DNA of 64,000 nt from Amphiura filiformis (taxonomy: Eukaryota > Echinodermata > Ophiuroidea > Amphilepidida > Amphiuridae). Made by a program: the position numbers and the translations under genes. This document shows positions 1-11,555 of this stretch, in pieces (within the stretch, counting starts at the first letter, position 1; each line of letters opens with the position of its first letter). The notes under the pieces were generated by a model that was given only the letters and a program-made list of their open reading frames with translations, had not been told where the DNA came from and did no database searches. Location: contig NC_092629.1 in the NCBI RefSeq assembly GCF_039555335.1, positions 4,359,912-4,423,911 of the forward strand, read 5' to 3'.

Positions 1-1493
1 TTAGGCTTTTAGAATCAGCCAAGCACGATTATTATCACACAAACATGAAAACAATCACAACCACAATTTACTGTTAATTAAGTTATATTTATTACTTACT
101 ACATCTTCTTCATTCGGTATGAAACTTTATATTAAAACTAACAAGAGAACTAGGAGTAGAACAAACTCCATTATCCAGTAATAATTAGCGAGAATTGTAC
201 TCGCTCTAAACTAAGAAGTTGTGTTCAAATCTTGACGCACACGGAGAGTTTATGGAGAGATGTTAACCATCTGAGTGAATGCCACAGACTACAATTCATT
301 CTCAGTTTGCGTCGTCCACAAAACCTTCGTTTACAAAAGACCATTGTGACGTTTAACGATAGTCTAATCGAAATGATACGAGAGAGTGATCTCACTCGAG
401 GTGAATGACACCATAGTTTTGAATAAATAAATAAATTAAAATAGAAGGCACGGGCTATAAAATAATATATCGCCACAACAATACATAGGCCTATTATAAT
501 AATACCCATATCTGATATGGGAGGTGCTCGCGCCGGCACGTCATCTGCAATTTATGTGTTGCGACAAATCTTGGCGATATTCCCTCAACATCGTCACTAT
601 ATCATAGGCCTTTTTAGGCCTACTCATAATTAGTTTTATATATGCCATGTAGGGCCTACATAAAGTCATCGGAATCATATCTTGGTCATGTTGACCGGGG
701 GGTTGAATATATGAATAAGTAAAATAGGAAGCTGCATGCTTGATGATGATAAAAAAACCAATTGATCGTCCCTGCCTGCTTCCTTTCGCATGCATGGCAT
801 TGCAATTGAAGGAGTCTAAAATGTTTAATGCTATTTTCTTTATTATAAGGGGAAACTTCTTTTTTTTTTTTAATGTTTCAAAAGTTAATAATATTGTCAA
901 TAGTTTAGATTTGCTTCTGTCCAATAAGCATTTCAATTTAGAGGCTTTGTTTTAATCATCCTCTCAGAGAACCATCAAATAACAAGAGCCTCGATCCTAT
1001 CATCCTCCTCTACAAATTACACAACTAGTAATAATGTCCGGGAATAATACATAGGCCTAAATGATCCATTTGCATTGTAAAAATAACTAATAAATGATAA
1101 ATAAAAAGGCCCTCCACTTCCTCTTTTTGATAACATGTGGACAATCAACTAGAATTTTGTTTTTACTTGACCTTTAAATAATTATAAGTGGTTGTATTAC
1201 CATGATTATTGCATCTGATATTTAGATCGCGATCGCTGTTGTCAAATTATCCCGGCAAAAATGTCAACGCAACACAAAACGCGTAACCACAATGACGTCA
1301 TCAGGAAAGCGCCCAATTTTCTACTTTTGATAAATGACGCGCGATGTAGCGTCGGAAGGGGGTAAATCGAGTACGTTGTTTTCATTGTATTTTTATTTCT
1401 ATAATAGTTAGTTCTTCAATTGTTTTAGATATTGAGTCTATATTTTATGGGCTTTATTTTGATACCAAATCATATTTTCTTTCAATGGTCCCT
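1..1493. other. No gene recognised
   Basis: AT-rich sequence with short reading frames that resemble no family I know. It holds several copies of the TAGGCCTA palindrome, for example near 485, 616 and 1050. No RNA gene or element ends were seen. Confidence 0.5.
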
Positions 1494-1669
1494 TTAAATT
1501 CTGAGCGTTTGACCCCGAACCCGTGGATCATTAAAACAAATATCATGGCTAAACCAAATGTGATCCAAACTTGCACTCGGGTATGCCCCCACCCGAAGCT
1601 TAAATTCTGAGCGTTTGACCCCGAACCCATGGATCATTAAATCAAAAATCATGGCTGGAAAACTCAACA
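1494..1669 (+). repeat. Short direct repeat, two copies about 116 bp apart
   Basis: A block of about 58 bp beginning TTAAATTCTGAGCGTTTGAC at 1494 recurs at 1610 with few changes. Both copies end near ATCATGGCT. It is probably a local duplication or part of a longer degenerate tandem repeat. Confidence 0.7.
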
Positions 1670-2718
1670 ATAAATTACGGTACTGGAGCATACAGATCCC
1701 ACGCTCCCAAGTGGAATTCTTGAGACTCTTCAACAAGTGAGCGACCTGAAGTTCAATTAAAAGATCAAGTCTTAATGTTAGCATTCTATGACATGTACAT
1801 ATATCATAATAAATAAATACAGAAAAGATAATTCAAAACCCAGCATTATTTTCTTTTGCTTACTGTGTGAAGTCTTTGACCTTATAAAAGACTACTTTAT
1901 TAACACTGTTTTTGATGACACCTGTGCCTACATGTAACAATACGATTGTCAATTCCTGTACATATTAAGAAATATATAGTTTTGATGACTTACTTTCCCT
2001 CTTGAACTATCATCCTAAAAAGGTTGATACAGAACAATTATATAAAAATTTATGTAGCAACATATTGAACACATGATCTAATTAAACAGTGTACATTGTA
2101 TCTTTGAAGATCTGAGAAAGGGAAATTAATTGCAAGTCACATGCAATTTTAATGATCGGCGTCAACTCTTTATTCCTCCCTCCTTATCTACAGAGACCAT
2201 AATTCTTGATTTTCTTTTTAAACTTGCAGACAGTTACATGCTTTAATTAGCTATTTACCACACTACCCTGTAGTAGATAAAATATATCTGTATTTATACA
2301 GGTCATTATCTCATTACTGTCACACATAATTATATTTTACTTCCTTCTCACATGCCCACACAGGGAGCGGTGGGTGGGAAAATTTTTGTTGTCGTGTCCA
2401 ATACAAAACCAACAGTGAATAAACCACCACCTAATCACGCCCGAAACCCGCGAAGGCGACAAATCCCATTGCTTCCTGGGTCGAGCCAAACAATACAAAT
2501 TTATCTGCATGACAATGATTGAACTCTGACCCGGTAAACAATAACATGGATTCGTCCATTTCTCAGCAAGGGTAAATTGAGTTTAACTTGTTGCACTGTG
2601 TTAAACTTTATTATCAAATTATATTTTAACTATATTATATAAAATTATATTTATAATATCATTATATTTGTATATATTTGTCAATATTTATATTGACATC
2701 TATATAGTTTGTCAATAA
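1670..2718. other. No gene recognised
   Basis: AT-rich sequence with stop codons throughout all frames. No element ends or coding similarity were seen. Confidence 0.45.
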
Positions 2719-2754
2719 ATAATGATGATGATAATAATAATAATAATGCAAATG

Positions 2755-2813
<59 letters not shown>
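2719..2813 (+). repeat. (AAT)n microsatellite
   Basis: An imperfect run of AAT/ATG triplets becomes a pure (AAT)n run from about 2752 to 2811. Long poly-Ile reading frames across it are artefacts of the repeat. Confidence 0.95.
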
Positions 2814-2814
<1 letters not shown>

Positions 2815-4908
2815 TATCGCGAAAAATGTAACGCGTATAAAATGGTATATCTATTAGATTTATATATGTTTGCGTTGACTATTTGTATGCTATACAAATT
2901 CGACACTTTCAATCAATATGATTAGACTATGCTAAAAATAGTTATTATTTCAAAAGCCATAGCAGTTTCAAAAACGAGTGCGGAAAGGCTTTTTTTAGAT
3001 TTTTTTTAAAATTTTTTGTAAAACTTTAATAATTTTGAGTTAAATGTAATTTTTGAGTGTATAAAAGTACACAGAAAACGAAACAAAACAAACCAAAAAT
3101 AAAAACCCCAGGAAATAAAAAAGGGGCTGTGCCATAATTATGTGTACCACGTGGTAGTGAATTCTCAAAATGGTCTGCCAAAAATCGCTTGCCCCCCTCT
3201 TGGTCGTGCCAAAAAATCTTGCCCTCCCCCCTTTTGACGAGCAAAAAAATCTTTTCACCCCACCCCCCTTTTTACCTTTTACACATGCAAGATTTTGGGG
3301 AAGCCGAACTCTTAGGCCTATTATTTAATGCGAGCGCAGCGAGCAGGAAATTTTGCATAGGCCTATTTGAATGTGTTCCTAACCTTTTCCTACACCTCTT
3401 TAGGGTGTAATATAGAAACGGTGCCCAAAATATCTACTCCAAAAATCACTTGCCTAGCTCCCCCCACTTTCGACCTGCCAAAAATGCTTGTCCCCCCTTT
3501 TGGCCTGCCATAAAATCTTTGCCACCCCCCCCCCTTATAATTCACCATCCCGGGGGTACACACAATTATTGCACCACCCCTAAGAAAAACGAACGCTTTG
3601 CGATATAGCATTTTTAGCCAAACAACCGCGCGTGATATTGGTTGCGACAAAGTTTTAAACATAGAACATAATTATCTAGAAAGGAAATGAAGGACTAACA
3701 TTTCTGAAGTTTAACACTAGAACTACTGAGCCATATTTTGTAACATGAACTACGAAGGGTTGTTGACCCCCCCCTAATTTTCAATTCCAAACGTCTTATA
3801 CCGTTATATTTGGGTATCCTCTATCCAGTGATACCAAAATAAGTACAAACATTCCCCACATAGTGTCACTCTAGCGTCATAATGTGAGGGCGCCCATGCG
3901 AAATTCTGGCTATGTACAAAAGTATAGGCAAAATTGATTTTCGTCCAAAATTGTTACACAAATGCGATTTCCACCGGATTGTCTCCTAAATATAAAAGGA
4001 AATGACTATTTCAACCAATAATTTGGACCAACCATATCACATGACATGTCCATCTCATGCATAATGATCATGTTGTAAACTTACAATTGTGACCGTTCAC
4101 GGCGAATGAGCCGTAAATTCCTTCCCGGTCAATTTTGTTTTATTTCGTGTTTAAAAATAAACATCATAAACTTAAAAATGGTATATCATTTGACTTCAAA
4201 CGATATCCAGAAGCGGAGTTATGGTTTGTTAAACTTTGCTCCTTGAACAAAATTATAGCTTTTTACGTTTTTACATGTGTCTCCTTTTCCACATTGCTGG
4301 CAATAAATATCAAACAGTCATAATTGGTGGTCATTTCAAATCATCCCCATAAGTCAACGAGGTTTAAGAAAGTTCTCTCATTGTTAATTGTTGGTTATGC
4401 ATACCTGTACAAATATACAATGCCTGGTAACCCACCACTTGAACAGGATTTAGCAAAAGCAAACAAAGACCAGAGCTATTAAAAGTTCTATAGCCATCTA
4501 AGGTATAAGCTTATTATCCACTTCAACAATAGGATTATTGATTAGTTTTTGACTATCAAAATGAGACAGATGTCGGGCCAGATTAAGTTACCGATGAATA
4601 CGATCTTCGTACACATTTTACTCCGTAACTCAGAATACAATTTAGGGAATTTACGGCTCATTTGTGCTGCCGGGTCACAATTCATCTTCCATTTCGATCC
4701 AAAACGCTAACGTGTTTGTGCTAGTCTCACACCCTGCCACTGTCGAGTCTTCTAGTATTCATGGTAGTTCGAAAAAAACCACTGACAGGTAGATATTCTC
4801 AGGGTTTGTCTGGAAATTGGATAGTTTTGATTCATTTCCTAACCCGAAAAACGGCGAGGGGGCCGAATTCGGAAGCTGTTCACATTGAGATTTCACAACT
4901 TACTTTAC
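2814..4908. other. No gene; C-rich degenerate repeats at about 3185-3540
   Basis: Two or three related blocks, at about 3170-3270 and 3445-3545, alternate TGCCAAAAATC-like words with runs of C. They look like a degenerate minisatellite. The rest is unremarkable AT-rich DNA. Confidence 0.5.
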
Positions 4909-5402
4909 CAGTCCTGTATTCACTATTTATAAATAGCAATATATAAATTCTTGATAGAGAGAAATGGAGGTTGCCATTTTGGCTAAGCGCCAGTACGTCT
5001 GGAGAGTTGACCTCTAGCACAGTAGGTGGTCTTCCTGTACTTTTCAATGGTAAGTCGGTTGACTTCAGCAACTAGTCGCTCAAAATTTGGGGTGTTGTAC
5101 CGAATAAAAACCATTATAAAATGAATGGCGCTCGGTAAATTTTAAAATGCTTTCGGTAAATTTTCTCTAAAATCAGTTTCTCATAACATATGTAAGTTAC
5201 AGAATCCCCCAATCTTCAGATTTTTGGCCCATATCATTTTTGTGAGAATTCATGAATACCGACATCTTGTTTTCCTATTCATTTGTATGGAGTGAATGCT
5301 TATCTAGATACTCTTTGGTGATACAATGTTGTGTAATGGCTGCGCCCATGTACCCCATGGTGATATATAAATAGCTATTTATAAATAGTGAATACAGGAC
5401 TG
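4909..5402. mobile_element. MITE with 29-bp perfect terminal inverted repeats
   Basis: The first 29 bases, starting CAGTCCTGTATTCACTATTT, are repeated exactly in inverse orientation at 5374-5402. The 494-bp unit is flanked by TTTAC on both sides (4904-4908 and 5403-5407), which fits a 5-bp target duplication. There is no coding capacity, so this is a non-autonomous DNA transposon. The superfamily is not assigned. Confidence 0.8.
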
Positions 5403-6279
5403 TTTACTATATTGTCACGGAAATTTTACCAAACTACTCTTGTTTATCTTTATAAATAAGTAAAATATGTCATATTGCATTTTGGTGAATGGAATCCTTG
5501 GACAATTCTCTGTCGCCGCCGCGCTGGCTGGCTGACAGCTAAATTTTATTATTTCCATTTTCAATAACAAAATTTTCGAACGGTACCAAGGATGATACGA
5601 TAGTCCCATTTAAGGTACCCTAACGAGTGGTCCTTAAGCTAAACGTACATTGGCTAAATATTTGGGTATGAGCATATGAAAAACAGCCCCGGTTTTGAAT
5701 AAATAGCGTCCAAGTGTGTGAAAAAATCGGGCTCTTCAGCTCTGTACAAAGTATAGGGACTAAGATTCTAAAAACATAATAATTATTATGTTTGCAAGTG
5801 TGTGAAAATATTGGATCCAAAAAATAATAATGATGAAATTGGATGCTTTACGCCCAATATTTAATGGTCTCGCTGTGAGTTCTAAAATATTGGAGGAGAC
5901 GTAGGGCCTACGCTCGTCCACTATTTTAAAACTCATAGCTCGACCAATAAATATGGGCTCAATGGATCCAATCTTATATCATAATCGGTCAAATAAAGCA
6001 TAATATGCCGACATGCGGCAAATTTCAGACTAAAAAATCTCGCGTAGACACAGCCTATACGCGATCAGGAGCTAATTACGCGTTTCATGTTTCATTGCAT
6101 TTGGCAATCCTTGATGAGAAGGGGTAGCAGTCCCCTCGAAACAAATGTGCAGAATATGAATAAAATTTAATGAAATGAACTAATGCATCTGCATCGTACT
6201 TTATTTATTGTCCTTTACTTTTAAAGTTGAACACTATCTAAAGAAAATGTAGGTTATTAACCTTGTATACATGTATTTT
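5403..6279. other. No gene recognised
   Basis: AT-rich sequence without coding similarity. A small hairpin near 6111-6142 resembles a hammerhead core but lacks a required base; it is listed among the rejected items. Confidence 0.45.
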
Positions 6280-6660
6280 ACATTGGGCTATTCCAGATAA
6301 AACATGCACCCCCCCTATAGAGGGCAACGGAAATCCAGATTTTTTGGTGGTCTTTGGGGCTCGGAATTCCAGCCTATTCTACTTATGCTGTTCCAAATTC
6401 CAGCCTATTTTGCCTAAGTTTGGTGCAAAATTTCCAGATTTTTCCACCATTTTGTTAGTCTGAAGGCATAGAGGGTTTTGGAATTCCAGGTTTATTGTGT
6501 TTATCCTTGGTTGGATTTCCAGACTTTTTGCCTCTGGTCAATAAAATAATCCATATTTTTGTCCATTGAGGTGCTGGAATTCCAGATGGTTTTGTTAGTA
6601 ATTTGTCGGGATTTCCAGCCTTTTGTGCAAATAGATATCAGGAATTCCATTCTCTTCCAG
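6280..6660 (+). repeat. Degenerate repeat rich in GGAATTCCAG
   Basis: The words GGAATTCCAG or GGATTTCCAG recur roughly every 40-60 bp. The block begins with GGCTATTCCAGATAAAACAT followed by a C-run and CTATAGAGGGC. The same start appears inverted at about 19815-19852, so both loci belong to one family in opposite orientation. Confidence 0.7.
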
Positions 6661-9460
6661 GTTAATGCAATTTGTCATTATGTATGTGCATAATGTATGT
6701 TGGGGGCATTTTCTCTCCCCCCCCCCCCCACAATTTGGTGGTACTAGTAGTTATAATCATCATGATTGACAGCCCAAGTGACCATGACAACCAACATTCT
6801 TCAGTTCTTGTTGAGTAAGCCCTAATTATTAGTAGGAAAGAAAAAGAGGGTACACCAACTTGACGGAAAACAAGTCGCAGGGTGGCGAATCAGACCCCTC
6901 CCCTGCTCAGTTGACAGAGATGTTGTGACAAAATTTACAATTTGCATCTCCCTTTTGGCCTATTTTAGACCAAATTGCCGCGCTTTGCGCGCAATCTTGG
7001 TAAAGCCATTTGAGTGAGAAGATCTGCGACAAGCATGTTGCCTTGCCCACAGGACCATCAAAAGGTAAATCCGGCCATATACCAGGTATGATATACACAT
7101 TTTAGGCTATTCCAGTTGAAAGACATACACCCTGTATGGAAGACATTACTTTAGTCTCTCACACAGGGGGTGTAGATTCCAAATGAAGTCACCCCCAAGA
7201 AAATGGTTGCCCAGAAAATAAGCCGTTTCTTTACTCAATTAATGAGAGTTTCATTGAGTAAGTGCACTATCTTAAGTTAATGAAAACAAGTTCACAGAAA
7301 GCAAGCACACTTCGCGAGGGGTTTATTTTGCGGATTTCGCGAATGGAGTTCCATCCACGAAATTAACACCTCGCGAATATGTATAATAATGTATTGCAAG
7401 TATAGGGCAAAACTAAGCATCGCGAAAATAACAATTGCAAAAATGTCTCTGTAACTCCAAATCGCGACAATAACTGTACGCGAAAATTACCACTTAAACA
7501 GTAATTTAATACGAGCAGAGAAACTCTCTGGACTGACCTTTCACAAGTTCAACAAAAGTCAATACTATTACGTAATTGTTTGTTCATGGGACATTGCACA
7601 CACAGATAGTGCACACACACTTCATCCATGCAGTACAAAGTGTTATCTGTTTCCAAATTTACTGTGTGCTTTATTTTAGTAGATTTGGGTAGCTACCGTA
7701 TTAATAAACTGAGGGAAAATATTATTCTGTGTATTAAAAACAAATCAACCCATCGTGGCTTGGGGTTTTAATAACAGGTTTAATTTCCGGAATTGATTGA
7801 TTTTCAATGATGGATACAAATTTTAAGTTTAGCATCAGTTTTTGTTAATATTTTGTTAAGTTTTATAAAATGTTGCAAATTAAAAAAAAATTAATAGTAT
7901 CAAAGGCTACGAAAAAACCCTTCTCTACGGGGCCAACCAACCCGGAATTTGTGTTTTGAGAATTAAAAAAAACCACATTTATTTTGCTTAAATCATAGAA
8001 AATATGTTGGTATTAAAAATTCTTCAGATTTTGGTGATATTTTAGCGTAATTTCAAGTTAGCCTCTCTCTAGAAATACAAGTACAAAAACACCCGACCCT
8101 ATACTTGAAGTTGAAAGGTCCGCCCGTAGAATAGGGTGGGTTTTTCTTTTTTGTCGCCAAAAATACAATAAATAACATGACACCAAAACAGAAATTTTGA
8201 CAATAATAGTTTTTTTCTTATCATTTTAATGTAAATTTTGACCAAAGTATCAGCAAATTATGATATAGCGAGATTACACATAAATATAAAATTTGAAAGA
8301 GGGACTCTAAATATACATTTAAAAATCCAAAAGCATAAATCAAGAAGTGCATATTACCGGTATTACTATTATTAAAAATGATTTATATTAAATGATGCTC
8401 CCCGTCTAAAAAAATCCGGACATTGAGTTTTTTTACATGTTTTGCATTTGGAAAATGTTCCATTACAAACCAATTGTCAGACGAATTTGTCTCTATGGAT
8501 TGTCTGAGTTGATAACATCTGAGGATAGGCCTATATGAATCCAATATCGTACTAGCTAAAACTACTGTTCTTTGAATGGAACAAAATGCAGATGTTCAAT
8601 CAAAATACATGTGAAGATGAGCTCATCTTCTCAGATGTTATGCAAAATATGGTAATATCAAATATCATCCATTTTATTGTTTTATTATTTTATTATTCAC
8701 GGGATGTGATTAATTAGCATATTATAAATTTGATGAGGAATTTAAATATTTATATGCCATTGGGTTTTGTGTATAGGGGATGGAGGAAAAAACTTTGATT
8801 GATAATGTCATTAAAATATTAAGATACCCTGCATCTCGTTTCTACTACTCATTATAATTATCATTAAAGTTTTGCTTTTGTAAAGCCTACAATGTTCTTT
8901 ATAGCACATCTAAAATTCTCCTGCATGCTGAGTGAACATAAAAAGGTTGAATAACACATGGAGATTAAAAAACGTAAGTAAACAAAATCAAACGAAACTG
9001 GTAATTTGCACAACCTAAACCACAGAGCAGTACATGTATTAAACAGAACAAGATCTTGTTCATGGTTGTTTGTTTAACCATGGATATTATGCTCTTCAAA
9101 CACATTAAAGGTTCCATGACTTGGCAAACAAAGTTATTCACACTTGTGTTTATAATACATGCAGTCTTCACAGTCACTCCAGGCTGTTTTGGATCGGGGG
9201 GGTCTGCTTGATCAGCAAAAGAGATATTTCTCCCATCTTCTGGTATTACAGTAAAGCTATCATTTGCTGCATATTTTGCTCAAATTTGCACTTCTTACAT
9301 GATTGTAATTGCCCAATACTATCTGAAATACCATGTAAAGGACTAAGCCTCCAAAGTAAAATTTAGAGGTTTTATAATAAAACTGCGATCCCCCAAAGAT
9401 CCACAGTTAAGCGGCTAAGTCGGTTTTTATTTTTACCTCATTATTTTCGCTTAGTTAAAA
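6661..9460. other. No gene recognised
   Basis: AT-rich sequence with a C-run at 6718-6730 and a fragment near 7105-7195 that resembles the GGAATTCC repeat family. No coding region, RNA gene or complete element was seen. Confidence 0.45.
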
Positions 9461-9502
9461 CTGAGACTAGTAAACCTGAGACTGTTGGTTTACTAGTCTC
9501 AG
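9461..9502 (+). other. 16-bp perfect stem-loop at the LINE 5' junction
   Basis: CTGAGACTAGTAAACC at 9461-9476 is followed, after a 10-base loop, by its exact reverse complement at 9487-9502. The hairpin ends just before the LINE reading frame opens at 9508. It may have been made during insertion of the LINE or may mark its truncation point. Confidence 0.85.
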
Positions 9503-11555
9503 GTTAAAATGATCAGAAGACCCCCTCGAGTATTGATGCTCTTAAAAATGCCAAGGCTCCCGGTATTGATGGTTTTCCACCCGAATTTTTCAAAAACAGT
9601 CCAATTAATGAGTTGAGTGATATTTTGGTGAAGTTTTGCAACCTGATCTTGACCACTGGATCATTTCCACTCCAATGGGCATCCAGTCTTATTATTCCTA
9701 TTTTTAAAAAGGGGAGTAAAACTGATCCAGCAAATTACCGTGGTATTTCTTTACTTCCTATAATGAGTAAAGTTTTTTCTAAAGTTTTGCTCGAAAGGTT
9801 AAACTTTTGGGCTGAGGCTGAAAATGTTTTCCATCAAGAACAGGCCGGCTTCCGTAAAGGTTTCAGAACCACAGATAATGTTTTTATATTGGATACAGTT
9901 ATCAATAAATATCTTTCATGGAAGCGTGGAAGGGTCTATATAGGCTTTGTAGATTTTCGTAAAGCTTTTGATTTAATAAATCATGATGCTCTATTATTTA
10001 AGCTGAAACGATATGGTATTACTGGTAATGTTCTTAATGTTTTGAGTTCAATGTATATGCAATTAAATGCTTGTGTCAGAACATCTACAAGTATAACAAA
10101 TGTTTTTTCTTGTAAGGCTGGAGTTCAGCAAGGTTCTTTGCTGTCACCATTTTTATTCAAACTTTTTATAAACGATTTGAGTACACGACTGAACTCTGAC
10201 GACACTGAAAAAGTGCAGATAAATCAATGTTTTATCAGTCATCTACTATTTGCTGATGACTTAGCTCTTATAAGTGGCACTATCTTTGGTCTACAAAAAC
10301 AACTTGATGTTCTAGCAGAATATTGTCATGAATGGGGCCTTTCAGTAAATATAGATAAAACTAAAATCATGGTATTTAAACGAGGTGGTGTTCTTAAACG
10401 TGCTGAGAAATGGTTTTATAAGGGAACAAGAATAGAAGTGGTCAATACCTTCAAGTACCTAGGTAATGTGTTTTCAAGTAATGGGAACTGGCTTAATGCA
10501 CAGAAATCCACTGCATCGCAAGCTAACAAAGCTTTCTTTGGTCTCATAAAGATTTTGAAAAGCTATAGTCCTCTCCCTGTGGATGTTCTATTCAAGATTT
10601 TTGACACAAAAATAAGACCTATACTCCTTTTCGGTAGTGAACTTTGGGGAACATCTGAGTCCCAGATAATTGAAAGAGTACATATTAAGTTTTGTCGTTA
10701 TGTTCTTGGTGTATCTAAATCATGTAAATCTATCCCACACTGTGCCATTCGTGGTGAACTTGGTAGAAATGCACTGTTGGTAAATTCACTTATTAACTGT
10801 ATTAAGTATTGGTTTTACATTTTATCACTGGATAATAACAGGTTTTTAAGACAAAGCTATGAGTTTCAATACAAAAAGGCAGAGAATGGTAAAGAATGCT
10901 GGGCTATGAAGATCAAAAATATTCTGTACTCTTACGGTTTTGGTGAAATATGGATTGCTCAAGGTGTTGACAATGTAAATTATTTTATTGATGTTTTCAA
11001 ACAGAGATGTAAAGATATTGATATACAAAATTGGCGAAATGCATTAAGTACATATTCATCACTTACTTTTTATACTCAAATCAAAGAAAATCTAGTGGTG
11101 GAAGACTATTTATTGTGGCTGGAGAAACCATTTCATAAAATACTTCTGACCAAAGCCAGATTGGGTGTTCTTGAGTTAGAATATGTTCGTGGAATATGGT
11201 TTAAGGTTCCTCGAAATTTACGTATTTGTAAAATCTGCCACACTGGTGAAATTGAAGATTTGTATCATTTTGTATTAAAATGTCCTGCTTATGCTAATGA
11301 AAGAAATCGCTTATTGCCAGAGTGTATTCCAAATTTCAATTATTTTATTACTCTATTTCAGTCTAGAAATCAACAAACTATAATTTCATTATCAAAATTT
11401 ATTTTTAATGCTCATAAAATCAGGCAAACTCTTTTTCCCCCTGGTGATGGGTAAATATATTGTACTGTACTTTATTGTATTGTAAGGCCGAAGGCCTATA
11501 TATACTGAGAAATAAAATCTCTCCATATGGAGAGAACTGAACTGAACTGAACTGA
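9503..11555 (+). mobile_element. 5'-truncated non-LTR retrotransposon (LINE)
   Basis: The element has one long RT reading frame, a short 3' UTR and a (GAACT)4 tail at 11534-11555. The 3' UTR contains the small inverted repeat AGGCCGAAGGCCT and the perfect 18-bp palindrome TCTCTCCATATGGAGAGA at 11518-11535. The tandem tail replaces a poly(A), as in several LINE clades. No endonuclease domain is present, so the 5' end is lost. The open frame implies a fairly young copy. Confidence 0.9.
9508..11454 (+). CDS. LINE reverse transcriptase, N-terminally truncated
   Basis: An open frame of 648 codons without a proper start begins directly after a stop at 9505-9507. It opens with a KAPGIDG motif, as in the N-terminal part of LINE RT domains. 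It continues with AGFRKGFRTTDNVF, FVDFRKAFD, the thumb-side QQGSLLSPFLF and the catalytic FADD at about 10252-10263. The C-terminal part has CKICHTGEIEDLYHFVLKC, a Cys/His cluster typical of many invertebrate LINE proteins. The apurinic endonuclease domain expected upstream is absent. It would copy LINE RNA into DNA at the target site if complete. The clade (CR1, I or Jockey type) cannot be fixed by eye. Confidence 0.92.
   Translation, partial: NDQKTPSSIDALKNAKAPGIDGFPPEFFKNSPINELSDILVKFCNLILTTGSFPLQWASSLIIPIFKKGSKTDPANYRGISLLPIMSKVFSKVLLERLNFWAEAENVFHQEQAGFRKGFRTTDNVFILDTVINKYLSWKRGRVYIGFVDFRKAFDLINHDALLFKLKRYGITGNVLNVLSSMYMQLNACVRTSTSITNVFSCKAGVQQGSLLSPFLFKLFINDLSTRLNSDDTEKVQINQCFISHLLFADDLALISGTIFGLQKQLDVLAEYCHEWGLSVNIDKTKIMVFKRGGVLKRAEKWFYKGTRIEVVNTFKYLGNVFSSNGNWLNAQKSTASQANKAFFGLIKILKSYSPLPVDVLFKIFDTKIRPILLFGSELWGTSESQIIERVHIKFCRYVLGVSKSCKSIPHCAIRGELGRNALLVNSLINCIKYWFYILSLDNNRFLRQSYEFQYKKAENGKECWAMKIKNILYSYGFGEIWIAQGVDNVNYFIDVFKQRCKDIDIQNWRNALSTYSSLTFYTQIKENLVVEDYLLWLEKPFHKILLTKARLGVLELEYVRGIWFKVPRNLRICKICHTGEIEDLYHFVLKCPAYANERNRLLPECIPNFNYFITLFQSRNQQTIISLSKFIFNAHKIRQTLFPPGDG

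Noticed and set aside
6111-6142. Hammerhead-like core: TTGATGAG, a G/C stem, CGAAAC
   Set aside because: The core C3 is T, and no stem I can form in the 7 bases between the upstream CATTTG and the core. A working ribozyme is unlikely.
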